Below are positions 33,091 through 43,934 of a stretch of 64,000 bases of DNA, piece after piece. Source of the stretch: Metellina segmentata. Its lineage: Eukaryota > Arthropoda > Arachnida > Araneae > Tetragnathidae. Made by a program: the position numbers and the translations under genes. The DNA lies in assembly GCA_947359465.1 (NCBI GenBank), contig OX375879.1:123040486-123104485 (forward strand), given 5' to 3'. The notes under the pieces were generated by a model that was not told where the DNA came from, made no database searches, and was given only the letters and a program-made list of their open reading frames with translations. Positions within the stretch are counted from its first letter, which is position 1; the number at the start of each line of letters is the position of its first letter.

Positions 33091-34689
33091 AAAATACCGT
33101 ATATTTCAGAATATATGCCGATCCGTGTATAAGCCGAGGGTGCGTTTTTTCTTCAAAAATTTACCAAAAATTCAAAACCTGTATACAAACGAAATAAAAA
33201 TTTTAAAAAAATTTATGACGTTTAAACATAAAGTTATGAGGGCGTAAATGTCGCCAAGAAGGTAAAAAGGGTGGAACATTTTCCAATCAAATCGCTGTAA
33301 AGTAAAACGCCACTTGCCAACGATGATATATTTAACATGCTAATGATTTCCCCCAGTGTCCAACTCCAGATATCCGACCTCTGACGGGGTGATTGACAGG
33401 TGATGATATACGGGACATTAGGATTCAAAAGGGGGAGGGGATTCATTATGGCTCTTAAAAGAAACTCGGGTAGGGTCTAAATGAGATTGGACTCTTCAGC
33501 TGGTTGCCACGATTTAACTTGGCAGTAAAGATGTGCAATGACAAGCGTACTGAGCTTTAAGCCGCAGGTTTTACTGCGATATTGTCTATTCGCCCCCTTT
33601 CCACGCAATTACAAAGTTGACCGCTAATGATCTTTCCCAACTGATGCCGACTGGGTGATAGACATGATTATCTGACTGGGTGATTGACAGATGATCAGTT
33701 CAACAATGATCAAGGGGAGCGGCTGGGGCTTGGGAATTTTTTTTATCAGTGCCACTTTACTTCGCCGAGCAGCCTAAAACATGTGCGGTCTAGAAAGTTT
33801 CAAAAGGGGGAGCGGACTCATTGACCCTTGGCAGCGATGACGATTTTGTGTATAAAGAACATATAAATTCTAGTACGAAAAGGGTATTAGAACTGATGAT
33901 GATAAGCATCCGGGTATCCACATGAGTGAAGCTGAATTTTCGAACTATTCGGAAACTCGGATTCAGACACGGAATTTGAAGGATTTATTAGATTTCTTTT
34001 TCTTTTTTTGCTTAAAGGCTGCTTTCAAAACGTAAGTTAAAAGACTTTAAAAATTGGAACAGCTGCTGGATTCGGATGGCACGAAGTAAAAAAGTAGGGT
34101 TGCTTTCCCTTCACCCGTTGGAGTTGCTATAAAAATCGTTAATCGCTCGTAAAGAATTCGAAGTTGCTGCCACCGTAAAGAGATCCGAATTCAACAGCTG
34201 TATCAAAAAAATGTTCCATTTCCAATTGTTATTTTTATGTGCTAATTAATTACGGTATTCTATTATTATTTTGTGTGCTATATTTGGCGATAGTTAGCTA
34301 TTTTTAGCTTGCGCCCGGCTAAAGAAAATGTACCTTAGTTTTTTTTTGCGAAATTCTTCTCGGGACTGAACTACCCCCCCCCCCGTCTCCCTCAGTCATC
34401 AACCCTAGTCAAGCCTTTGCTTCTGAGTGCTACAAGGGTCCGCGCAAAGGAATTCTCGATACTACACTCGTCAATAAATAGAGATTTTTGGTGGGAAACT
34501 TACTTTTCGACATACATTTATATATTACTCATTAAGTTCTACTAGTTTCATTTTATAAACATGGTTTCTTAACAGCCTACCTATTATTAGAAGTCTAAAT
34601 TTCTTAAGAGTGAGAAAACATATTCCCTTTACAGAGATGTTCTGTCGAACCTTATCTACAGCACATCTTCTGTACTTCTGCTTTAAAAT
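33091..34689. other. Non-coding, possible old DNA-transposon remnants
   Basis: ACCGTATATTTCAGAATATA followed by TGCCGATCCGTGTATAAGCC at about 33098-33138 resembles a transposon terminal repeat, but I found no clear partner. A short frame near 33935-33985 reads SDTEFEGF in one phase. A 12-base C run lies at 34374-34385. No host exon seen. Confidence 0.3.
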
Positions 34690-34733
34690 GTTTCAGTATT
34701 AAAAACGTTGCATACTTCCTTTAAGTGTTTGTA

Positions 34734-36062
34734 TACTGATGTTTGTAAAAAATGCAACACATGAAGGAGTCATCAAAATTAAATGAAATTAAATACACAA
34801 ACTGCTTGTATTAGTACAAATAAATGAATAAATTTTCAAAGCAAAAAAACAATATGTCCTTAATCAGTATTTGGTGTTGCCACCACGTTCTGCAATAAGT
34901 GTTGCTATACGACGTGGCATGGAGTGAAACAGATGTTGAATATCTGCTTGTGGAAGAGAATTCTATATTGTTTGTATGCGCACCCAAAGTTCGTCTTTTG
35001 AAGCTGGAGGACGCGGATCACGAGCGAGACGCCGACCAACCAAATCCCACACTTGCTCAATAGGCGACATATCCGGCGAATAAAGAGGACAAGAAAGAAG
35101 TTGCACGTGTTGGGCTGAAAAGAAGTCTCGAACATTCCTTGCAACATGTGGGCGAGCATTATCCTGTTGAAAGATAACTCCAGGGATGCCTTAAAGGAAG
35201 GGAACGACATCGGGCTCTAGAACTTCACGGACGTACCTGTCGCTATTCAGATTACCATCAAATCGTTGCAGCTGAGATCGTCCATGCAATCGCACCCCAG
35301 ACCATAACTCCGGGTGTTCGGCCACTGTGACGTTCGATAACGCACTCTGGAAGGCAGTGTTCACCGGCATAGCGCCTAACACGAATGCGGCCATCATGGT
35401 TCCACAAAATCAGCCCGCCATGAGCCCATTGCAGACGCAGCCGTCGATGGTTTGGTGTGAGGGGGATCCAGTATAAAGGAATCCTTGCACGCAGTCCACG
35501 GTGCAGCATACGTCGGCGAATTGAAGAAGCCGACATTAGTACACCTGTAGCAGTAGACCAAAGTGCTGCCAACTGCCTGAAGGAAGCTGTACGGTCATTC
35601 ACCGCCATGTGGACCAGGTGTCTATCATCGCGCGCTGATGTCACCTTCCGTCGTCCACTCCCAGTTTTTCGAGTTGTCCGGTGCTCGTCGGTACACTGCT
35701 TCCAAACTAGCATCACTGTGGAACTGTTCCGCTACACACGAGATGCTATTGCACGATTGGAAAATCCTCCTTCACGAAGGCCGATGATTTTCCCCCGTTC
35801 AAACTCCGTAAGTTGTTGTAATTTCACCCTATTTCGTCGTGGAGGCATACTTAAGTCTCACTAAACGTTCGTCACTAAAAAATAACCATGCTCTATTTAT
35901 ACGCTTTTAGCATCAATTCAGAGGGCGCTGCTCACGCCTTGCATGCGTGGTGGCTCTGAAACTTTACTATATTCCATAACATCCTATAATTGACATTTGC
36001 TGCAAATTTCATTTCATTCGGACGATTCCTTCATGATGTTGCATTTTTTACAAACAGCAGTG
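34734..36062 (-). mobile_element. Tc1-like element, 1329 bp
   Basis: The left end reads TACTGATGTTTGTAAAAAAT and the inverted right end CACTGCTGTTTGTAAAAAAT, both continuing GCAACA..ATGAAGGA. TA duplications sit at 34732-34733 and 36063-36064. The length is normal for Tc1 and one transposase gene occupies most of it on the minus strand. Confidence 0.9.
34864..35848 (-). pseudogene. Tc1-like transposase, inactivated
   Basis: From an ATG at 35848 the protein starts MPPRRNRVKLQQLTEFERGK, the N-terminal helix-turn-helix of Tc1 transposases. An in-frame TAG follows after about 38 codons. The gene then continues through the second DNA-binding region (ASSIRRRMLHRGLRARIP), SGRTPGVMVWGAIAW, the second catalytic site (QDNARPHVARNVRDFF) and the third (SPDMSPIEQVWDLVG with the Glu), to TGA at 34864-34866. 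At least two frameshifts and a second TAG replacing a Trp codon near the C terminus are visible. The total of about 328 codons fits the family. It would have been a DDE cut-and-paste transposase acting at TA. Confidence 0.85.
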
Positions 36063-36290
36063 TATTATGAGTGCTGTGAATCACGAATCTTTATACATGA
36101 CTCTTCCCCGCATTTATATTTATGATTTCATGTGTTTGCCATTACTGTTTCTAGTAAATATATATTCTAATAACTTACAACAGGCTGATGTAATCTTTTA
36201 TAATACGCAGTAATTGACCCAATTGCCTCTGAGTCATTACGGTGCTCGTTTCGTACTTATCCCTGTCTATTGTGATGTCCCTTTATAATT

Positions 36291-36924
36291 ATTAAATATC
36301 TTGTTGGACTTGGAAGTACACTCTTATTCCTTTATTATAAGACAAAACAAAAAATAACAGTGCGAGAGTAGTATTGCAGTTTAATTGTAAGACATATATG
36401 ATGCAATTATGTTAGAATTTAAATAATACTTTCGGGAGATGACTTTTTTACTAAAAAAATTCAATAGAAACGTTAATGTGATAAGTATAAGTTATTTTTC
36501 CTCTTGTTGACATTACAACAGTGATGTTTCCACCAACCCTGATTAATGATTTCATGTCTTAATCTCATCATAAATATTACAGTTGCAGGTAATTATTCAC
36601 AAGTATATAGTTAATACACTTATTAAAAAATTGTGCGTACTCATAGACGACAGAATCAGAATCGTGAGAAATTTTACCGATATGCTTCAAGTAAATCGAA
36701 TCAGAAATCTGAGAAGTTACGAAAAAATCGACGCTTTAATTTCTAATTTAAATGTATAGTAAATTTTAAAATTCACCATAAAAACATCTAATAAATATTG
36801 TATAAACAAGGGGGCTCAGCCCAGTGCTCGCGAACCCCCGGGCATTGCTAAGCAATCCTATTTGGTTTGCTTCGTAAACCAACATTCTTTACGAAAGTGA
36901 TTTCTCTTTTCTTTATTTTAACAC
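36291..36924. other. Non-coding DNA
   Basis: AT-rich. A short GC-rich piece at about 36810-36850 (GGGGCTCAGCCCAGTGCTCG) looks like the end of an interspersed repeat; not assigned. Confidence 0.4.
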
Positions 36925-38115
36925 TTAATGTATCAGTAACGCATCAGTAAAAATCCTTCTCCATCTTGTTCCCTCTACAATTTTAAATAGACCATGTTAA
37001 TCTCTTATTTTTCTGATCTCTACTTTCTCGGAAAGCCGTCTGAGAATAGAGCGAAAAAAGCAAGCCCTTTTCCTCGCAAAATTTAAAAAAAAAATCGTTG
37101 CTATCATAAATTTGATATCTGGCAAATAAGTTAGTCCGAAAATGTAACCTTCATTTCTGTGAAGGAAAATGAATACTATCGCTCCGCGATCTAAAAAATA
37201 CGAAATTTGTGTGACCAACTTTTGATTGCATCGAATTTATTTATGAACCAATTTTAAAAGTAATTTTACCGTAAGAAAGAGTGTACTCTAAGCTTTCACG
37301 TGGTACTTTCAAATTTTAAAACTAATAGTATTAAGCTACACATATGACAGTTTTAGTTTTGTGTATCGGAACTTACGATCTTAAAGTCGCGAAATTTTTA
37401 TATGACCAATTTTTTATCGCATCGAAAATTTATTTGTTATCCAATTTCCAAAATAATTGTAACATACGAAAGAGTACATTCTAAGGTTTTCAGTGGTGCT
37501 TTCAAGTTTCAAAAATAATAGTATAAGCTATAGATATGACAGTTAATAAAAATTGACGAAAATTTCCCACTATTCCAAAATTTGTATGGCCAACTTTTGA
37601 TCGCATCAAATTTATTTATTAACCTATTTCAAAAATAATTGTACCGTAAGAAAGAGTTCATTCTAAGGTTTGGTGCGATGTTTTTAAATTAAAAACTGAT
37701 GGTAATAAGCTATAGATATGACAGTTTACCAAAAAAATAACGAAAATGTACCGGTTTTTCCAGAATTTTGAAAAAAAAATATTACCAGGAACCAAATTGA
37801 AATTTCTGAAATAGCTCGACGAGCTGCAAAAATTCACGTTTAGAAGCACTCTAAAAAATCCCGACTGAAGACTGAAAATTTGTTCGTCTTTTGCTCACTC
37901 GCGTTTGAAATTTCTTTTTTTCACTAAGACACTTAATAGATCCTAAACTAATAGCCGCATCGGAAAAAAATCATCTTTTTCGTGTTCCCTGTACAATTTT
38001 GAACAAACTATGTTAATTTCGTAATTTTCTGATCCGTACTTTCTCGGAAAACTGTCTAAGAATCGAGTAAAAAAAAAAACCGAGTTTTCAATCTTGCGAC
38101 GGCGGCTGCGACAAA
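36925..38115. repeat. Direct repeats enclosing a ~187-bp tandem array
   Basis: Three units of about 187 bp (starting near 37201, 37397 and 37584) share GACCAACTTTTGATCGCATC, AAAGAGTNCATTCTAAGGTT and AAGCTATAGATATGACAGTT. About 150 bp on the left (36940-37095) is repeated on the right (37917-38110): both have CACTTAAT, TTGTTCCCT or GTGTTCCCT, and TACTTTCTCGGAAA. No coding content. Confidence 0.7.
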
Positions 38116-38901
38116 AATTTTTTTTAATATAGTTCAATAAAAAAAAATTGTGATTTTTTAAAAATCAAGTATTAATTAATGAATATGTATTATTATAATG
38201 AATTAATGAATGTGTATTAATACAATGAATTAATGTTTAATAATTAAAATAGATATTAATTATAAATAATTAATATATGTTAATTATATTAATGTAACTA
38301 ATTTAATCCCTTTTTACTGAGGTACAATCCAAACTTTTTGGGATATGACCCCCCCCCCCTTCATTCAACAACCCTGGTAACGCCTATGGATAGTTTTAAT
38401 GGTCAACACGAACAAAGGAATGTACTGGTTTTTTGTATTTGGTGAAGTCATTCAAAAATTGGAAGGACCAATTCTGAAAAAAATTGTTTCCCAGTGCTAT
38501 GCTCAAATCGGTAGATTTCTCCACCAAGTAAGAATGATACAAAAAATTGTAATCAAAATTTATTAACATTTATTAATTATATTAACATTTATAATCAAAA
38601 TTTTGTAAAATACGTGTATTCTAGAACATATTTCGGAAAACAGCATAGTTTTACATAATAATGTCTCAAATTATTTTTTGAAGTAAGGGTATGTCTTGAA
38701 TATTCATTAGCATGCAACTCAGACTTCAGCAAAAGTAACTTAATTTATGAAAACCTTTGTCTTGCATTCATTGTGAGAAATACATATTTGCTTTTCCCAC
38801 ACAATTCAATAGGGGCTCAATACATTATGAAAAATCTTAATACTCTGCTTCCAAAATATTTTGTCATTTTAACTAAATAGAACTCCGTCAATCCTTGTGA
38901 A
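38116..38901. other. AT-rich DNA with an inverted CATAGGCG fragment
   Basis: 38340-38395 holds a C run, TTCATTCAACAACCCTGGTA and ACGCCTATGG, the reverse of the CATAGGCGTAACC repeat. No gene seen. Confidence 0.45.
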
Positions 38902-38975
38902 ATCTATTGGAAATTGTCCTTGTAAGGAAAATACGTGTTAGATTCTTCTTTTTCTTGCTGCAAAGATTTTAATTC
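38902..38975 (+). repeat. Short repeat shared with 42590-42668
   Basis: AAATCTATTGGAAATTGTCC and TTGTAAGGAAAATACGTGTT, AGATTCTTCTTTTTCTTGCT, GCAAAGATTTTAATTCA recur almost unchanged inside the mariner element downstream. Confidence 0.8.
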
Positions 38976-39075
38976 ACTTTAAAAATCTGTAACCATCTTA
39001 ATTTTTTTTTATCAAGTAGAGTCAATATCACTAGTCTCCAACATTTTTATCTACTTTTAGAATTCTTATTTGATT

Positions 39076-39390
39076 TTAGAAAATCATTTTGGTTACTGCA
39101 AATAACAAACTTCTATATGAATATTTGTCCCCCATAAACATCGGTAACTGCTGCGCATGCTTTGAAAGATGATTGAAAACCGTATTTAAATTTGAAACAC
39201 TTTTGGGATCATGGTTACGTCTAAAACTAATTGTCAGGTCTGAGGATATGCACTTAAGACCCACATTAACAAATTTGAAGCACTCCAAAATTCTTCCCTT
39301 TGTATCATTAAGGATAGCCTGTGGTATTACAGAAATAACAAAATATGTAACGAAGTAGGAATTTTTTAACTTACAAATGTTTTTTGGCAA
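39076..39390 (-). other. Unrecognised open frame, 104 codons
   Basis: A minus-strand frame with varied composition (for example FRRNHDPKSVSNLNTVFNHL and QQLPMFMGDKYSYRSLLFAV) ends at a stop. I recognise no domain. It lies about 330 bp downstream, on the same strand, of another coding-like segment (39718-39903). Both could be pieces of one decayed gene, cellular or mobile. Confidence 0.3.
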
Positions 39391-39717
39391 AAGTCATAAA
39401 ATTTTCTTTTGCTCCCTCCGTTGCATTAAAAAATGAGTCTTAGGGCAAATTCCCAGATACGACCATCGTCTATCAAGTCACAAAAACAGACCAAGAGCTA
39501 TTCTGGACTGTGCTAAAAAATAAATATATTCCTTTGATCTCTAATCTATTGTTTAAACAAATTTTCTTTTCTAATTCTTCTTGGAAAATCAGGCAGTTAA
39601 AAAAAAAACCTTCTAACACTTTTCTAATTCTTGTTCCTTTTTGGAACTACGTAGCCACTGGTATTTTGAACTCTCGTATTTTATAAGTTCTTACTGAAGT
39701 GATAGGCGTGCCTACGG

Positions 39718-39903
39718 TCATTTTTTAATGTCTTCTCTTACAGCATCAACTTTAACTGCATCCCCTTGATCACCTGATACCCAAGACTTTGTTATACCTC
39801 TAAAGATTTCTGTTAACGTTATCGTATCCTGAACATAAGACTCCGCTATCTGAGGACAGAGAGCTTTTGTTCCAAGAGCTCCATTTAAAATTCGTTCGCC
39901 TTT
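39718..39903 (-). other. Unrecognised coding-like segment
   Basis: This minus-strand frame of 61 codons opens right after ATTTAG, which could be a splice acceptor, and ends at TGA. It reads GERILNGALGTKALCPQIAE, SYVQDTITLTEIFRGITKSW and ends VDAVREDIKK. The composition is clearly protein-like and unlike its AT-rich flanks. There is no start codon in the frame before it, so it would be an internal or terminal exon or a truncated gene. I do not know the family. Confidence 0.35.
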
Positions 39904-40189
39904 CTAAATCTAATATTGAAAGTTTGTTTACAATCAAGCTTGTAAAAATTAATTACTGGAATATTTCGAATAATTTTAAACTGATAATATATTACATCTT
40001 TGCATCCACACAAAATTTGATCTTGAAAAGTGAACGTCTACATTAAAATAAAATGAATGCGTCAATTTTGATTTTCAAAAAGCTTAGAAGAGTAAAATAC
40101 TCTATTATAGGTATTCTTGTATAGCTCAGGTAAAAATCAATTAGTTTAAATTTAGCAATTCGTAGAGTAAAGTATTAAACATTATTAAA

Positions 40190-41701
40190 TGTTGTTGTTG
40201 TTGTCGTGTCTATGCATACAGTACTAGTGCAAAAGTTTAGAGTACTCCAAAAGCCTTGGTGCCAAGATCTGCAAGTTCTGGAGCTCGATGGCTATGGAGG
40301 ATTTCGATTGGGGGTGCTCCAAGTTGAAAGAGGGAACCGATAATGGCCTGGCAGTCAAAAACATGATCTGGAGTTAGTTGCGATTGGGGACAGTACCTGC
40401 AGATGGGATAGGATTTTATATTAGTTCGTGAAATCTTCATGCTTTTGAAATGTCCAGTACGTAGCCCAGCTATTGTAGAGGAGAGGTTTCTTGGGCAGTT
40501 TAGAACAGGAATTGTTGCCTTGCTAAAATGCTAGTTGTAGATCCTTCGCCTGGCGACGGCATTCGCATCTGCACATGTGACTACTCGAGGTTGATCTTCG
40601 TCTCGTGCTTCCTTTGCAAGGCCATCTGCACATTCGTCCCCCTCAATTCCAACATGAGCTGGGAGCCACTGGAGAGTGCAAGATATAGTTAGTAAATGGA
40701 GAAGGGAATGCTGATTTTGAGTCTGAGAAGATTACAATTTCTTTAATTGAGTCGTTTAGAGAATGAGAGTGACAATGGGTAAGGGCCTCTCTAATAGCGA
40801 TTAATTCGCTAGTGAAGTTTGAAGCAATTTGGCCAGTGGGTGTTTTGAGTTTGACGTTATTTCCTGAGGGGTAAGTGAGGGAGATGCCTGTGCCGTCTCT
40901 ATTACAGTCAACATCAGAGGAACCATCCGTGTAGGCTATTGCGCTGTTTTCTCTGGAAAGTGAACAAGCAGTGTCTTCGCCTTTTTGTAATAATACTTGG
41001 GTTGGTTCTCTCTTTGAACATGATTCCAGTAGGTTAGAATTGATTTTAGTATACATAGGGGGCTTGGAAGGAAAAAGTGGTTCTTGAGTAATGTCCAGAG
41101 AGGAGTGTTCAAGATGGATGGTCCCTCTGACGTCTCTGTCAAATTGCAGCGTTGAGGATCTCTGAAGCCTTGATTTACCTGTCCAAGTATCGAAAGCTCT
41201 GTGAGCAATGTGGTCTTTATTGTGGCTTCTGATTTTGTTAGTGAATTTTAGAGTAGCAAGTTTCCGTCTGTTTTCAAGGGAAACAAGACCGCTTTCGAAT
41301 TCGGCCTTGGTGTTATTAGTAGAGGAAACAGCACCAATGATGATTTTTGATGCTCTATGTTGGACTGAGTCCAAAGTGTCTTTAACAGATTCAGACGCAT
41401 GTGCCCAAATGGGGGAGCAATACTCAAGTACTGGCCTGATGACGATGCAGTAAGTATTTTTTAATGTTGATGAACTCGATCCCCAGTTTGTGTCACAAAG
41501 TTTGCGTAGGATGTTCAATTTCTTTAGACCCTTATTTGCCGTGGTTTTCATATGTTTAGTAAATCTCAGTTCTGGATCTAGGATCACTCCCAGGTATTTA
41601 GGATTTTCAACGCGTCCAATAATGGTTTTTTGAATTTTTAGGACCGGTTGAAAGGTTTCACGATTTTTTCTATCAGTTGAAAAAACACAGTAGTTAGACA
41701 T
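40190..41701 (-). mobile_element. 5'-truncated jockey/R1-type non-LTR retrotransposon
   Basis: Only the end of a reverse transcriptase-RNase H ORF is present on the minus strand, followed by a (CAA)n-like tail at 40190-40206. Truncation at the 5' end during target-primed reverse transcription is normal for these elements. No target duplication could be fixed. Confidence 0.8.
40237..41701 (-). pseudogene. Non-LTR ORF2 C-terminal part: RT end, RNase H, zinc knuckle
   Basis: The segment starts in the last part of the reverse transcriptase (FSTDRKNRE, then NPKYLGVILDPELRFTKHMK). The ribonuclease H domain follows with its acidic residues in order: YTDGSSD, SELIAIREAL and FSDSKSA, and after a frameshift at about 40690-40720 the last motif AHVGIEGDE. 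An in-frame stop (near 40535) precedes a C-terminal region with CRYCPQSQLTPDHVFDCQ, a Cys/His knuckle common in this class. ORF2 proteins copy their RNA into DNA at the target site. This copy lacks the endonuclease and the RT active site and is dead. Confidence 0.8.
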
Positions 41702-42000
41702 AACTATTTTATAGAATACGAATATTAGTTATCGACATCAATTACTAAACGGAAAGTCCGAATTATGAAAACAGCTCTAGTATACTCACGTCCCTATTGC
41801 GAACAATAAGCGTATTTGAATATCCCTCAACTATTGTGTAATACATAAAACTGAAAGACATGTTAATTTGGTTCCCTCTCTAAGGTTGGTTTTATTTGCA
41901 ACACAATGTCTAGTTAAACAGATAGAATATTAAACAGATAACAGCAGTAAGATTCAAAAAAAAAATTAAAAATCGAAATGTTTCAAACCCACGTGATGTA
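41702..42000. other. Non-coding spacer
   Basis: AT-rich spacer between the non-LTR relic and the mariner element; ends in the TA target of the latter. Confidence 0.5.
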
Positions 42001-42099
42001 CGAGGATCGTTCGGAAAGTAATGCCCATTTTAAAATAAAATACAACCCAATTAAAAATTTTCAACCATTACATTACATTTTTATACTTGGATTACTTTT

Positions 42100-42934
42100 C
42101 TATACAGTCCCCTTGCAAATTGAAACATTTGTCGCATCTTGTGACGAGCTTTTGAGTACCAGCGTCATATTCCTCTGCCGCCAGTCCATTGAGATAAACA
42201 GTAACAACGTCTTTAAGCTTCTCATCGTTCGAAAAATGTTTCTCACACAGAAACTCTTAAGTTTTGTGAACAAATGAAAGTCACTGGGGCTATAGGGGGT
42301 CAAGAATTCTCAATGAAACTTGTTAATCAACTGTTGCGTCTTCGCAGCTGCGTGAGGACATTCGTCATCATGCAATAAGAGGACCACGCCGCTATAGACA
42401 TGTCGCGTCTTCGATTCTGAAATGCACGCCGTAGCTTCTTCAATGTATCACAGAGTTTATACAGGCTTCCCGTGGCATGAACTCACTAAGCAATATTGGT
42501 CCCATAAGACCGTAGCCATGAGTTTGCAAGTCGAGATTCTTTGTTTAAACACTTTTGGAAATTGTTTGGAACACATTAAACACTCTGGAATTGAAATCTA
42601 TTGGAAATTGTTCTTGTAAGGAAAATACTTGTTAGATTCTTCTTTTTCTTGCTACAAAGATTTTAATTCAAGTTCAACAAAGTTGTTCAAGTTTTTTTAC
42701 AAGTTCATCCGTACTGACACTTGTACGGCCATATCGCTTCTCTCATCATGTGGACGTTTTCTCTTTCCCCGTTACAATTTCGGCACCAACGACACACACG
42801 ATTCATCCATCTCATCACCATACACTGCTTTGATTTCATAATAAATTTCGCTTGGTCGCACATTTTTTGCGTATAGAAATCGGATCACAGATCTCACTAA
42901 ACATTTGGAGGCGCGATCCATTTTCTTGGGCATT
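42100..42934 (-). pseudogene. mariner transposase, broken
   Basis: From near 42934 the N terminus reads MDRASKCLVRSVIRFLYAKN and then VRPSEIYYEIKAVYGDEMDE, the helix-turn-helix of mariner transposases. The middle, including the first catalytic Asp, is lost to a deletion with the foreign short repeat in its place. Downstream, in shifted frames, LLHDDECPHAAAKTQQLINK and PYSPSDFHLFTKL correspond to the second and third catalytic Asp regions of a DD34D mariner. Stops and frameshifts confirm it is non-functional. Confidence 0.8.
42590..42668 (+). repeat. Short repeat inside mariner, matches 38902-38975
   Basis: Same sequence and same orientation as the copy 3.7 kb upstream, with a few substitutions. 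Confidence 0.8.
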
Positions 42935-43391
42935 TTATTTGCTTACTAAAACAACAATAACCTTTATAATGCAAAGTAATTTAGTAGACAGCTGGCAGAC
43001 GAGTCCCTAAAACGGGTGCACCTTCCACTGTCACAGTGGCGCGCATGCTCATACGGGTATTACTTTCCGAACGACCCTCGTATGTAGTAGAGACATGTGA
43101 CACTCGTAGAGTAATTTTCAAGAGCGTCCATCCAGTGTTGAATGTTTTAGTGACAACGTGAGAAACTAGTGGAGGGAAGGAGTTCCTCACTTTGCGAGAA
43201 ACCCATTACCGCTTACTTCCAGAGCGATTTGTGTTCTTTCAGGTATCAGAGTCAACCGCTGGTGTTACATACACTGAGCGGCCACTTTATTAGGACCACC
43301 CGACAGTTTTATGCAAATGAGATACTGCGTCACAGTGTTGCCGCTAGATGGCGAGATAGCTATAAAAAGGGAATAGCAGGACAAGTGAACC

Positions 43392-43888
43392 AAACCCAAT
43401 TCCATGAAAACAACGATCCTGACACCAACACAATAGCTAACCACACAATTAATGACCTCTTCTCAAAGACGAAACAAGACTCCTTTAAACAAATTCTTCC
43501 CTCTGAACTTATTAGACATATCAAAAAGCTTAATATTCACAAAGCTTCTGGTCTCGAAGATATTACCAATAAAATGATCATTAAACTCCCCTTTAAAGGT
43601 ATTAATCCTCACTTACATTATTAATACTATCCTTAAATTAAAACACTTCCCAACTCCATGGAAAACCGCTAACATCATCCCAATTCTTAAACCTCACAAA
43701 AATCCCTCCGACCCAACCAGTTAGACCAATCTTACTCCTCCCAACACTCAGTAAAATAACTGAAACTATTATTCTTGAAAGATACAAATATCATATTAAC
43801 CAAAACAACATCATTATAGCACAACAACACATCAACTGCTCAGAGATACTAAATTCATCAAAAGTGGAAATTAAAATCCCCCCCCCCA

Positions 43889-43934
<46 letters not shown>

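Larger units (their letters stand above)
34690..36290. repeat. Interspersed repeat split by the Tc1 insertion
   Basis: 34690-34733 and 36063-36290 join into one sequence (GTTGCATACTTCCTTTAAGT, then TTATGAGTGCTGTGAATCA, ATTACTGTTTCTAGTAA and GCAGTAATTGACCCAATTGC) that matches an uninterrupted copy at about 59350-59560 inside the MITE at 58770-59809. Confidence 0.75.
42001..43080 (-). mobile_element. mariner element, internally replaced
   Basis: TA at 41999-42000 and 43081-43082 flanks inverted ends CGAGGATCGTTCGGAAAGTA and CGAGGGTCGTTCGGAAAGTA, typical mariner termini. The element is 1080 bp. Part of the interior (about 42500-42670) is an unrelated short repeat that also occurs at 38902-38975. 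Confidence 0.9.
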
